Source of the DNA: Rhodospirillales bacterium
Lineage (GTDB): Bacteria > Pseudomonadota > Alphaproteobacteria > ATCC43930 > CGMCC-115725
Length of the DNA: 35,292 nucleotides
Assembly (NCBI GenBank): GCA_028291405.1
Contig: JAQGID010000089.1
Span: 1 to 35,292, forward strand
Direction: 5' to 3'
In this document: positions 1 to 7,158 of the stretch, piece by piece
How positions within the stretch are numbered: position 1 is the stretch's first letter
Layout of the letters: each line of letters opens with the position of its first letter
The notes under the pieces: model-generated
Databases searched by the model: none
What the model saw: the letters and a program-made list of their open reading frames with translations, nothing else
Told to the model about the DNA's origin: nothing
Made by a program: the position numbers and the translations under genes

Positions 1-57
1 GAATTGACCGGACAAGTTATTCGCAGATCCGTCACGCCCTGCTGCTAAAGGATTGGC

Positions 58-195
58 ATGCGCCTCTCATACCTTCTCGCCTGTTCTCTCGTCCTCGCGG
101 AACCCCAGGCGGCGCTCTCCTGGGGCGATGAGGGCCATGAGGTCGTGGCGCTGATCGCCGAGCATTATCTGGAGCAACCTTTGGAGGGGAAGGTG
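58..195 (+). pseudogene. S1/P1 nuclease, N-terminal fragment
   Basis: The first 46 codons look like the start of a secreted S1/P1-family zinc nuclease. A hydrophobic signal peptide ends just before the sequence WGDEGHEVVALIAEHYL. In this family the mature N-terminal Trp (here W22) and the His five residues later (H27) bind the zinc cluster, and both are present. After about codon 46 the family resemblance stops, although the frame stays open to 615. The normal protein is about 250-300 residues, so nearly all of the zinc site is missing. I read this as a truncated remnant, probably from a rearrangement at the edge of an accessory segment. The open tail to 615 lies antisense to a convincing hydrolase gene and does not look coding. 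Confidence 0.6.
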
Positions 196-381
196 AGATG
201 CGGGGAAGCCTCAACATCGCTGGCCACCACCGCTATTACAGGTAATCAGATGCCTGCCGAGCGCGGACGGTGGTCGCGTTGCGACGGCGGGCGTCTGATA
301 AGCTTTGACAGGAACAGACCCAAGCGGTGGGTACCGGATGTCAGCAGTCGCCGATCCGGACGCGGGTCACGGCACGGGCTG

Positions 382-1020
382 TCACCCGAGAAGGGCCGCC
401 GTCACCGCCGAGAGATCGAAGCGACCGCGCTTCAGATCGTGCCCGGCTCGATCAATAGGGATCAGCTGCGCAGGCAGCCGAATGCCCGTAATTGCGCGCC
501 GCATTTCGTCGATAGAGCCGAAAGGGTCAGCGGTACCATGCACGAAGACCGCGGGAACACTCAGCCTGGGAAAATGCTCTGTCCGCAACCGGTCCGGCTT
601 TCCCGGCGGATGTAAAGGATACGAAAAAATCAGGAGGCCGTCCGCCACCCCGGCCTCGTCTGCTGCAAGAATGGTTGCCTGCCGGCCGCCGTAAGACTGC
701 CCTCCCAAAAATACCCGTCCTGACACAAGATCCCGCAAGGCGACGGCAGCGTTTTTTAATCCTTCTCGGTCACCGGCTGCCGTAGCCGGCGACGGAGGTC
801 CAGATGGTCGTCGCTGCCGAAAGGGAAGGTCGCAGCGCAGAACAGTCAGACCCGCGGCACTGAAAACGCTGGCCGCCTCGATCAGCAAGGGCGCAGAGCA
901 GTCGCCGCCCGCGCCGTGCGTCAGTACCAATCCTTGCCCGATCGAGGTTCGTGGTTGGTGCAGAAATCCCCGAATGCCGGATCTTTCGAATGCTTCCATG
1001 TGAATCATGGTGGAAGACAT
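382..1020 (-). CDS. alpha/beta hydrolase (dienelactone hydrolase/KANL3-Tex30-like)
   Basis: The 212-residue protein is a small cytoplasmic alpha/beta hydrolase with no signal peptide. It shows an oxyanion-type segment (LTHGAGGD, about residues 33-40), a nucleophile elbow (GGQSYGGRQ, about 106-114), an acid in VHGTADPFG and a late His in RAGHDLKRG, so the Ser-Asp-His triad appears complete. Length and the THGAGG motif fit the KANL3/Tex30 or dienelactone-hydrolase-like group. Substrate is unknown. It lies downstream of the initiator-like gene on the same strand with a 78-bp gap. The start is uncertain: ATGs at 1020 and 1008 are both possible and neither has a clear ribosome binding site. Confidence 0.8.
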   Translation of the reverse strand: MSSTMIHMEAFERSGIRGFLHQPRTSIGQGLVLTHGAGGDCSAPLLIEAASVFSAAGLTVLRCDLPFRQRRPSGPPSPATAAGDREGLKNAAVALRDLVSGRVFLGGQSYGGRQATILAADEAGVADGLLIFSYPLHPPGKPDRLRTEHFPRLSVPAVFVHGTADPFGSIDEMRRAITGIRLPAQLIPIDRAGHDLKRGRFDLSAVTAALLG

Positions 1021-1098
1021 ATACGCAAACCCATCTCGGCAGCCCTTCCTTTTTTGAACTTTGACCTCCGAAAACGTACGCCGGTAGTTCCCGCAACG

Positions 1099-1893
1099 TC
1101 ACTTAGTTGCAGATACGATCTTGGCATCTCTAACATCTTCGGATGCGTGGCAGGCTGCTAGCCGGAGTAAGGTAACGTCATATTGGAGGCAGCTTGTGAT
1201 CGCCGGCTTGGGAGCTTGGAGCACGAGAAGGCCATTTTCTATCCGAAGTACGACAAGTTCTGAGCACCATCGGTTCACCCAGAACGCCCCCTTCTTGGCT
1301 AGCATAAATGCTCGAAATCGGTCGATGACTTCGTGATGTTCGTCGCGAAGCGTCTCATCGTGCGGGTGCGAAGAAGGTTTATTAATAGGTTCTTTCACAG
1401 GTTCGGGTGCAGTGGTTGCATGCCGGGGTGCACTGACTGCCCCACTTCGCGCAGCAGCTGCACCCCGCATCGACCGTTGACGTGCAGCCACTGCATCATC
1501 CCGGGATGCAGTTACTGCACTATCAGAGATCACGTCGTGCTCGATCGTCCTTTCACGTCGAGACGCGCCCGTCTTATCGGTCGGAACGACAAGCCGATAG
1601 GCGTTGCTGCGGTTACCGCGGCCGCTGGGGGAGCGGCTGCGTTGAAGCTTGATCAGATAACCAGTGTCGACGAGTTCGTCGCGGGCCATGATCACGCCTC
1701 GCCGCGACAGACCCGTCTGCACCATGAGGTGCTCGACAGCAGGGTCGAGCCTCCCGGTCAGGGTGTTATGGCAGTTGATCAGAGCTGCCGCGACCAACCG
1801 GGCGGCCTTGGAATGGCGATGATCCGAAAAGATGCACTGTTGCCAACCCATCTTCTCGGTGACCTTCATCGGCATAAAAAACGCTTCGGCCAT
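1099..1893 (-). CDS. winged-helix replication-initiator-like protein with DnaA-N-like C-terminus
   Basis: This 264-residue protein has three parts. Residues about 10-105 form a helix-turn-helix/winged-helix domain (TGLSRRGVIMARDELVDTGY is the likely recognition region), of the type found in phage and plasmid replication proteins. Residues about 110-190 are a low-complexity linker rich in Ala, Arg and Ser that ends in an EPVKEPINKP stretch, a linker style common in phage helix-turn-helix proteins. Residues about 195-264 carry a pattern (FWVNRW, then ENGLLVLQAP, then helices) that resembles the DnaA N-terminal domain. DNA coding for the linker contains a regular palindromic repeat array, listed separately. 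Replication initiation is inferred; a plain transcriptional regulator is the alternative. No integrase, helicase or partition gene is visible beside it. Confidence 0.65.
   Translation of the reverse strand: MAEAFFMPMKVTEKMGWQQCIFSDHRHSKAARLVAAALINCHNTLTGRLDPAVEHLMVQTGLSRRGVIMARDELVDTGYLIKLQRSRSPSGRGNRSNAYRLVVPTDKTGASRRERTIEHDVISDSAVTASRDDAVAARQRSMRGAAAARSGAVSAPRHATTAPEPVKEPINKPSSHPHDETLRDEHHEVIDRFRAFMLAKKGAFWVNRWCSELVVLRIENGLLVLQAPKPAITSCLQYDVTLLRLAACHASEDVRDAKIVSATK
1378..1397. other. AT-rich patch beside the repeat array (possible unwinding element)
   Basis: A short AT-rich run (TTTATTAATA followed by GGTTCTTTCA) lies 10 bp from the first repeat, in otherwise GC-rich DNA. It encodes part of the KEPINK linker on the minus strand. 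Its place next to the repeats is where a DNA unwinding element would be expected in a lambda-type origin. It is short, and its role is inferred from position only. Confidence 0.35.
1408..1519. repeat. iteron-like array of five 13-bp palindromic repeats
   Basis: Five degenerate copies of the palindrome TGCAGTNACTGCA start at 1408, 1429, 1450, 1483 and 1507, giving spacings of 21, 21, 33 and 24 bp. Copies on the plus strand are TGCAGTGGTTGCA, TGCACTGACTGCC, CGCAGCAGCTGCA, TGCAGCCACTGCA and TGCAGTTACTGCA. They lie in the linker of the initiator-like gene and encode the repeated tetrapeptide Ala-x-x-Ala. Nine of the ten outer Ala codons are GCA, while Ala codons elsewhere in the gene are mixed, which hints at selection on the DNA itself. 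The array resembles the iterons of origins that lie inside initiator genes. Confidence 0.6.
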
Positions 1894-1914
1894 TTTTGAG
1901 CCCTAAAACAAAAA

Positions 1915-1958
1915 GCGCCGCCCTCGCTCGGTAGATCGAGCGCGGCAGCGCGTTTTTT
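1915..1958. terminator. GC-rich hairpin with T-runs on both strands
   Basis: The core stem CGCTCG (1925-1930), loop GTAGAT and CGAGCG (1937-1942) is extended by GCCG (1917-1920) pairing with CGGC (1943-1946) across a bulge. A run of six T follows at 1953-1958 on the plus strand. An A-rich stretch at about 1905-1914 gives a T-run on the minus strand. It therefore reads as a bidirectional terminator. It lies about 20 bp upstream of the initiator-like start, so it could also insulate or attenuate that gene. Confidence 0.5.
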
Positions 1959-2032
1959 GAAATTCTGAGTGACGACCCTAGGGGGGGCGCGAGTTGTTGC
2001 GCCATTCCCCGGAGCGATGTCGTCGGAATGAG

Positions 2033-2060
2033 AAAGGGCGGCCCGTTGAGGCCGCCCTTT
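2033..2060. terminator. perfect 11-bp inverted repeat, bidirectional terminator-like
   Basis: AAAGGGCGGCC at 2033-2043 and GGCCGCCCTTT at 2050-2060 are exact reverse complements around the 6-base loop CGTTGA. The GC-rich stem ends in A/T tracts on both sides, as in a bidirectional intrinsic terminator, although the T-tract is only three bases. There is no gene between it and the hairpin at 1915-1958. Confidence 0.5.
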
Positions 2061-2511
2061 GCAAAGCGTTATCCCTTAATCTTCCGCAAGGGCGGCGCTT
2101 GGGATCTACCGGCGGCCTCGGGCCGAAGAGAGATACGGATCGTCGGTGTAAAGAAAGTCAGGTTGCGCGTCCCCGCAACCAACACCGCGTCTAGCGCAGC
2201 CGCAAAGCCGGGTGATGAAGGATAGTCGAGGTTTTGTCCGCCGACCTTTGATGAGCGAATTTGCTAAGAATCGTTCGCTGATCGTGCAATTTCCATCCCT
2301 GCTCCCTCTTCAAGCTTCCCTGATATCGGGCGAAGGGATTTCCTAGCTAAAATGCTGATTTCCCGTGTGTTTTCGGGTCATTGCAGCTCACAATCGGCTC
2401 GCTGCGCCAAAATTCCCTGTTCTTTTCCCTGTTACCAGGGAATCTTACCGGAGACGAGTTCGCAGGTGACTGCACTCTCCGCCAAAGATTTATAAGCCTT
2501 TGCACTGAAAC
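2061..2511. other. gene-poor interval with a short inverted repeat at 2425-2442
   Basis: No convincing gene was found here; the small open frames have poor codon character. The sequence is less GC-rich than its surroundings from about 2250 onward. A copy of TTCCCTG at 2413-2419 is followed by TTCCCTG (2425-2431), a 4-base loop and CAGGGAA (2436-2442), giving a direct repeat and a hairpin. The block from about 2340 to 2490 looks like the dispersed intergenic sequence seen in some Rhizobiales genomes; that resemblance is from memory and uncertain. Confidence 0.35.
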
Positions 2512-2826
2512 ATGATTCTTGAGGGCGAGAGTCAGCCCGGCAACGATGACTGTGCCCCAGGCAAGCCAGCACCCACGTTCTTTCGTTCTCGCGTCGCTGA
2601 ATTTGGCCCCATCGTCAAGCAGCTTGGCGAGGCTAAAGGATATTGCTTCGTCGGCCTCGATCTTTCGGGTGTGAACATGTTCTTCGTCCGCGCCGACGTC
2701 GAACGGGGAGACCTTGCGGTGGTCGGATTAGCTGAAGCGTTCGCACAATGCCGAGAGCCTGGAGCCGCTATCGAACCCACCATGATCGCGGACGCGATCG
2801 GGTGCGGGCTCCTCGTTCGTCCGTAG
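2512..2826 (+). CDS. hypothetical protein, 104 aa
   Basis: I do not recognise this protein. It has no signal peptide or membrane segment. The middle (KGYCFVGLDLSGVNMFFVRA) reads like an alternating beta-strand segment, and codon third positions are GC-rich from about codon 20 onward, which supports coding. No good ribosome binding site precedes the ATG at 2512. It stands alone between the gene-poor interval and the convergent phospholipase D-like gene. It could be a chance open frame. Confidence 0.35.
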   Translation: MILEGESQPGNDDCAPGKPAPTFFRSRVAEFGPIVKQLGEAKGYCFVGLDLSGVNMFFVRADVERGDLAVVGLAEAFAQCREPGAAIEPTMIADAIGCGLLVRP

Positions 2827-2901
2827 GGGAGTAGCGTCTAAAGGGAATCGGAACTCGTTTGCCGCACCGCGCGCTCAAGGACGTGCGGGCGGGAGGTTCA
2901 T

Positions 2902-4740
2902 TCAGCGGCCCGCTACGCGCCTCTCGAAGATGCAATCCGGAACCCCATTGCCGGAGATCGCGGCGGCCTGCGACCACTTCCAGGCTGGGTCCCAAAAGTC
3001 CCGGCGAACCTGCGCCGCGGCGACCGGATCCTCGACGATATACCCGAACTCCTGGAGTTCCGAAGGGTAGAGGTTCTCGGAGCCGATGTAGAAGGCGCGC
3101 TCGTCGATCATCCAGAACTTCGCATGCACCCCGATCGGCACGCCGTTCGGCCATGTCGGATCCGGTCCGAACCGGAGCGGTGCGAGGTGGAGCCGCTGGC
3201 ACAGCAGGGCTGAGAGCTCGGGCTCGGCAAGCCCGCTCACTCGTTGCACGACATCGTGGATCTTGTCGGCGACGGTCTCGATACTCACGGCGTTGCTGTA
3301 GCTGCCGACCCGCCCGGCCGCGCCGTAATTCGACAGCACGAGGAAGACGTCGCCGTGCTTCTCGGTGATGAGCCGCGCGAGCTTGTCCAATACGCTCTCG
3401 GGCCACGACAGCACGAGGGGGCCGACCATCACGGGGGAGGCGAAGGCCACGTCCTGCTGCACCATCCGGATCGTCCGCGTCGCCGCGCCGAGCATCAGAT
3501 CACGGGCGACGAGCGACTGATCGGCGAAGACCGGCGAAATCCCTGCCGCCAGGCGTGCGACGGCAAGGATGGGGACACCGCCCGCGGCGGCCCGCGGCGC
3601 GAGCCGCAAACTCATTCTGGGAAGGCACTCGACGCCGATCCCCGCCACCCCGGCGACATAGCTGTACCACTCGTTGACCCGCGGGTTTCGCTCCTGGTAG
3701 CACAAGAAATCCCAGAGAGCGTCGGCAAAATGGTGCGCATCTTCGACGGCGGGTCCCTCGACCTCCATCGAAATGTCGTGGACCGGCGCGTCGGTCAAAT
3801 AGTCCGGGCTCCACAAATTGTGCCCGCCGACGACCGCTTGGCGCCCGTCCGCCGCGACGATCTTAGCGTGGTTCCAAGAGAGCGCTCCGCACTGCGGCTC
3901 GCCGTTGCAGGAGCGCATCGTGCCGACGTAGACGCGAAGGCGAGAATTCGGGGCGGCGCCGGCGTCGCGCACGAGTTCGCGCAGCAGGGCGGCCGCATCG
4001 AAGCCTTCGAGCGGATGGTCGCCGACGATCACGCGGATCGTCACCGGCCGTCCGGTATAGGCAAGCTGCGTGAACGCATTCCGCAGCGCCGCCAGAAACC
4101 GGAAATCCGCTGCGGGCTGCAACATCGCGATATCGACGGCGCGCTCCGCCGAGGCGATGACCCCGTAAAAGACGTCGACGATGGCGTCGGAGTGTCCGAC
4201 GCAGAATCTCCGGGGGCTTCCGGGGCGACCGACCGAGGCCTCGAGCAGCACGCATTTCCCGTGATCGCAATCCGGATCGGCAACGCAACCGGGCAGCCGG
4301 AAGTCAGGATCGCAGCGCTGGCAATCCAGGGGAAAGAAGGGTACGTCGGCCCCCGACATCCCCCAGGCGTTCGGGGTCTGCAGCAGCCATCCGGGGGGGA
4401 GCCGATCCCCTTGCGTCAGCCGATAGGTTGTGCCGCGGTAGTAACGAAGCAGGTCGGTCTTTTCGATCTCCTCGAGCGCCTGCTTGACGAGGGGTTCTTC
4501 GGATTCCGGCTTTAGCGGGTGGATATTCAAGCGTTGCTCCACCCATTCGAGGCCGCCGGGGGCCCTGACGGCGTCGGGCGGCGGATAGATCCAGCATCCG
4601 GCGAGCAACGGAACAACAAAAAGGATGACGGCGGTTTTGCCGATCGGCGATGCGCGATTAGCGGATCGCCGGGGACGGGGAGATGCCCAGAGGTCGGTGC
4701 CCGCGCTTAATCCGACTGCGGCTCGATAGTCTTGAACCAT
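2902..4740 (-). CDS. phospholipase D-like lipoprotein
   Basis: This 612-residue protein has a hydrophobic signal segment (about 35-48) ending in the lipobox LLAGC, so C49 would be lipidated and the protein held in the envelope. Two HxK phospholipase D motifs are present: WNHAKIVAADGRQ (H291, K293) with GGHNLW after it, and GVHAKFWMIDER (H539, K541) with IGSENLYPSE after it. Both catalytic halves are therefore intact. A Cys-rich insert lies at residues 140-180 (C140, C143, C152, C158, C163, C180), with two more at C278 and C284, which suggests disulfides and agrees with export. The n-region before the signal is unusually long (about 34 residues) but no later start codon was found. Phosphodiester or phospholipid cleavage or transfer is likely; the substrate is unknown. 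Confidence 0.85.
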   Translation of the reverse strand: MVQDYRAAVGLSAGTDLWASPRPRRSANRASPIGKTAVILFVVPLLAGCWIYPPPDAVRAPGGLEWVEQRLNIHPLKPESEEPLVKQALEEIEKTDLLRYYRGTTYRLTQGDRLPPGWLLQTPNAWGMSGADVPFFPLDCQRCDPDFRLPGCVADPDCDHGKCVLLEASVGRPGSPRRFCVGHSDAIVDVFYGVIASAERAVDIAMLQPAADFRFLAALRNAFTQLAYTGRPVTIRVIVGDHPLEGFDAAALLRELVRDAGAAPNSRLRVYVGTMRSCNGEPQCGALSWNHAKIVAADGRQAVVGGHNLWSPDYLTDAPVHDISMEVEGPAVEDAHHFADALWDFLCYQERNPRVNEWYSYVAGVAGIGVECLPRMSLRLAPRAAAGGVPILAVARLAAGISPVFADQSLVARDLMLGAATRTIRMVQQDVAFASPVMVGPLVLSWPESVLDKLARLITEKHGDVFLVLSNYGAAGRVGSYSNAVSIETVADKIHDVVQRVSGLAEPELSALLCQRLHLAPLRFGPDPTWPNGVPIGVHAKFWMIDERAFYIGSENLYPSELQEFGYIVEDPVAAAQVRRDFWDPAWKWSQAAAISGNGVPDCIFERRVAGR

Positions 4741-4788
4741 TTGACGACCTCAGTGGCGGCGCGGCTGGGTTGAAGGCGACCACACCTG

Positions 4789-4986
4789 CTACGGCACCTC
4801 GCACCATAGGTCCGGCTCCGCGATGATTCGGTCTCCTTCGGTATCGAGAACCCAATCTTCTGGATCGGTGGTTTGCTTGAGGAACCAATCCCCCTCAAAC
4901 TGCTCCATCAGGAAACGGGTATCGTCCGTTCGGCCGAGAACGGTCCGGTCGTCAGGGGCGGTAGAGATCGGGAGCCAGCCGTTCAT
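4789..4986 (-). CDS. small DUF551-like protein, 65 aa
   Basis: The start is set at the ATG at 4986 because GGGAGG lies 5 bp upstream, a strong ribosome binding site; a longer frame to 5025 lacks one. The protein begins MNGWLPISTAPDDRTVLGRT, and the W-x-P-I-S-T-A-P opening is typical of short DUF551-like proteins found in phages, plasmids and accessory islands. It is rich in Trp and acidic residues, with no signal peptide. Function is unknown. Confidence 0.6.
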   Translation of the reverse strand: MNGWLPISTAPDDRTVLGRTDDTRFLMEQFEGDWFLKQTTDPEDWVLDTEGDRIIAEPDLWCEVP

Positions 4987-5216
4987 CGTTACCTCCCTCG
5001 CCAGGACCATGGGCATCGATGTCAATCGTCGAGGCGGCAGCCTCAGCCCGCCCGGTAAGATAAACGGTACGCCTCATCCATCGTGCCGCTGCGTGAATAC
5101 GCTTCCGCACCACGCCGATTTCCGCACCATATGAGATGGAGGCATGTGAACGCGGCCCAGTGTCGAGAACTCAGCCGAGATGCGCCGCGATCTCGGCACT
5201 CCGATCGGAGAAGGCC

Positions 5217-5393
5217 ATGAAACCGATTTTGGCTATGCTTGCGCTGCTCACGTTGGCGGCCTGCCAGGAGGCGCCGCAAGCCGCCATCAGCCCACAGGAA
5301 CAGCAGGCTCGCGATGCCGAGCACGCGCAGATCCGCCAGGAGCGGGCGCAGCAGGAGTATTGGGAGTGGGAGCGGGGCGATGGGCGGCCTTAA
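5217..5393 (+). CDS. small lipoprotein, 58 aa
   Basis: The ATG at 5217 is preceded by GGAG at a 6-bp spacing. The product begins MKPILAMLALLTLAACQ, a short lipoprotein signal with lipobox LAAC, so C16 would be lipidated. The remaining 42 residues are a Gln-, Glu- and Arg-rich helix (PQEQQARDAEHAQIRQERAQ) ending in WEWERGDGRP. This matches the small entericidin-like or hypothetical envelope lipoproteins common in Rhizobiales. Role unknown. Confidence 0.6.
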   Translation: MKPILAMLALLTLAACQEAPQAAISPQEQQARDAEHAQIRQERAQQEYWEWERGDGRP

Positions 5394-5536
5394 GCGCGCC
5401 GCATTCCCGATCCGCCGTCGTCAAGGTTGCGATAGGGCGTAGCCGCGACCCGTCTAAGCTCGTCCCCTCTTCAACAGAGGGCTTCCCGCATGCGGACCGG
5501 GGCGCGGCCTCGACACGAGACTCGCACTCACGCCGG

Positions 5537-6493
5537 TCAGGCGGGAACCGCCACCGCCACGGGGTCCGCGTCCGAGTCCTCCAACACCGTCACCGAGGAT
5601 TGCAGGACGCCGAGGAACATCCTCGTGATGGCGCTGATCGGTTGACGCCGCTCGTCGCGGGCGAAGACGACTGCGAGCTCCCAGCAGATTTCCGGCTCGG
5701 CCAATTCCGCGGCGGCGAGAAGGCAAGCTGCCTGCTCCCACACCCGGTTGGCGATGACGGCTTTCGGCACGAGGGCGATTCCGAGACCATGCGCGACGAG
5801 ATCCAGCTGGGTCGACAGATCGTTGACCTCGAAGCCGATGCGGCGCGACAGGCGATTCTCGGCGAAGCTCCGGTCGATCAGCTGGCGGGTGCCCCAGTCG
5901 GGATGGAGATCGACGAAGGTCTCCGCGACGAGCTCGTCCAGCGCGACGTCGCTGCGGCCGGCGAGCGGGTGCGTCGGCGCGCAGACCGCGATCAGCGGCT
6001 CGCAGGCCACCATCCAGGACGTCACCCCCGGCGGGATCGCGCCGATGAACTGGGTGAAGGCGAGATCGAGCTCGCCGGTCCGAATGCCCTCGATCAAGGA
6101 TAGCGAGCCGCCGAAGACGAGGCGGATCTCGACGCCTGGGCAGGCGGCGCGGAACCGCTCCAGCATGTCGGGGATGTCGAGCAAGGGCGCCAAGCCCTGA
6201 ATCATGCCGATCGACAGGGTGCCGCGGTAGAGGCCCTGCATCTGCGCGACGACCTGGCGCGCATCGGCGGCGGCCCGCAGGACGCTGCGCGCCTCGACCA
6301 GAAAGGCGCGGCCCGTCGCCGTCAAATCGACGCGTCTGGTCGTTCGGATGAACAACGTGGCGCCAAGCTCCTCCTCGAGCGCGCGAATCGCGGCCGAGAG
6401 GCCTGACTGGACGATATTCAGGCGGCGCGCCGCGCGCGTGAAATTCTGCTCGGCCGCGACGGCGACGAAGTATTCGAGCTGCCTCAAATCCAT
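5537..6493 (-). CDS. LysR-family transcriptional regulator
   Basis: The 318-residue protein has a classic LysR N-terminal helix-turn-helix (MDLRQLEYFVAVAAEQNFTR through RTTRRVDLTATG, residues 1-62) and a periplasmic-binding-protein-like effector domain (about 90-300). It is transcribed divergently from the cupin-paoABC operon with a 236-bp shared region, so it is the obvious candidate regulator of that operon. The effector may be an aromatic or aliphatic aldehyde, acid or phenol, but nothing in the sequence identifies it. Confidence 0.92.
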   Translation of the reverse strand: MDLRQLEYFVAVAAEQNFTRAARRLNIVQSGLSAAIRALEEELGATLFIRTTRRVDLTATGRAFLVEARSVLRAAADARQVVAQMQGLYRGTLSIGMIQGLAPLLDIPDMLERFRAACPGVEIRLVFGGSLSLIEGIRTGELDLAFTQFIGAIPPGVTSWMVACEPLIAVCAPTHPLAGRSDVALDELVAETFVDLHPDWGTRQLIDRSFAENRLSRRIGFEVNDLSTQLDLVAHGLGIALVPKAVIANRVWEQAACLLAAAELAEPEICWELAVVFARDERRQPISAITRMFLGVLQSSVTVLEDSDADPVAVAVPA

Positions 6494-6729
6494 CGCAATT
6501 CGCCCAATTCAGCAGATCGAATGCTCGGTCTCAGCAAAATATATCGTTGGGACGCCAGGCAAGCGCGACCCACTTCAGCGGTATGCAATGGCACGCGACG
6601 TCTTCTCCTGATTTGTGAGATCGGCGAACCGGCTCCAGATCACATGGGCACGATTTGAACGATTGCCTGGGTGGGCGACGCGCGAGCGACGCCATGCCGC
6701 ACCATCGCCAGCCAACACACGAGGACACG
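6494..6729. promoter_or_regulatory. divergent control region, LysR regulator / paoABC operon
   Basis: This 236-bp region separates the LysR start from the cupin start and should hold both promoters and the regulator's sites. Its left part (about 6500-6560) is AT-rich, including AAAATATATCG near 6536. I could not define a convincing T-N11-A LysR box or -35/-10 pair, so this call rests on gene layout. A longer frame entering the cupin from 6655 is possible, but the family start is at 6730. Confidence 0.5.
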
Positions 6730-7158
6730 ATGACCAATTATCCGCCGATTTGCATCGTCGGCCCTGCCGAGTTCGACCCGGGAACGGCACAGACCCCCGG
6801 CTCAGAGCGTCGCGCCGCGGTCGCGCCGCAGTTCGGGACCGACACGGCACTGTGGGGCGGCTTGTTCGAGGTCAAGCCAGGCGCGCGCACGGGCATCCAT
6901 CACCACGGCGAGCAGCAGACGATCGCCTACGTGCTGGCGGGTTTGTGCGAGATCCGCTGGGGCGCGCAGGGCGAATACACCGCGATTGCGAAGCCCGGCG
7001 ATTTCATCCACGTGCCGGCCTACCTGCCCCACATGGAGATCAATCCGTCGGACGCGGTTTCGTTTCACTGGGTTGTCGTGCGCAGCACGCCAACGCCGAT
7101 CGTCGTGAACCTTCCCGACGATACCTGGCCGCAGCCGACCAAGGACGAGGAGCAATGA
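6730..7158 (+). CDS. cupin-domain protein
   Basis: This 142-residue single-domain cupin has motif 1 as GARTGIHHHGEQQTIAYVLAG (metal ligands among H57-H59, then Q63) and motif 2 as KPGDFIHVPAYLPHMEIN (H101). A metal-binding beta-barrel is therefore expected. It could be an enzyme, such as a small dioxygenase or isomerase, or a sensor. It is the first gene of the aldehyde-oxidoreductase operon; its stop overlaps the paoA start (ATGA), so the two are translationally coupled. A link to making or handling the aldehyde substrate is inferred from position. Confidence 0.8.
   Translation: MTNYPPICIVGPAEFDPGTAQTPGSERRAAVAPQFGTDTALWGGLFEVKPGARTGIHHHGEQQTIAYVLAGLCEIRWGAQGEYTAIAKPGDFIHVPAYLPHMEINPSDAVSFHWVVVRSTPTPIVVNLPDDTWPQPTKDEEQ

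Noticed and set aside
1408-1519. CRISPR array interpretation of the repeats
   Set aside because: Repeats are 13 bp, degenerate, palindromic and spaced 21-33 bp start to start inside a coding region; no cas gene is present.
1333-1899. A Cys-rich 188-codon plus-strand frame opposite the initiator-like gene
   Set aside because: Its cysteines come from the TGC in the palindromic repeats read on the other strand, and it has no domain or ribosome binding site.
2061-2511. Possible tRNA or attachment site in the gene-poor interval
   Set aside because: No cloverleaf or GTTCGA-type T-arm with matching acceptor stem was found, and there is no integrase beside it.
3244-4515. A 423-codon plus-strand open frame across the phospholipase D-like gene
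   Set aside because: The minus strand carries both HxK motifs in register; this frame is an antisense shadow.
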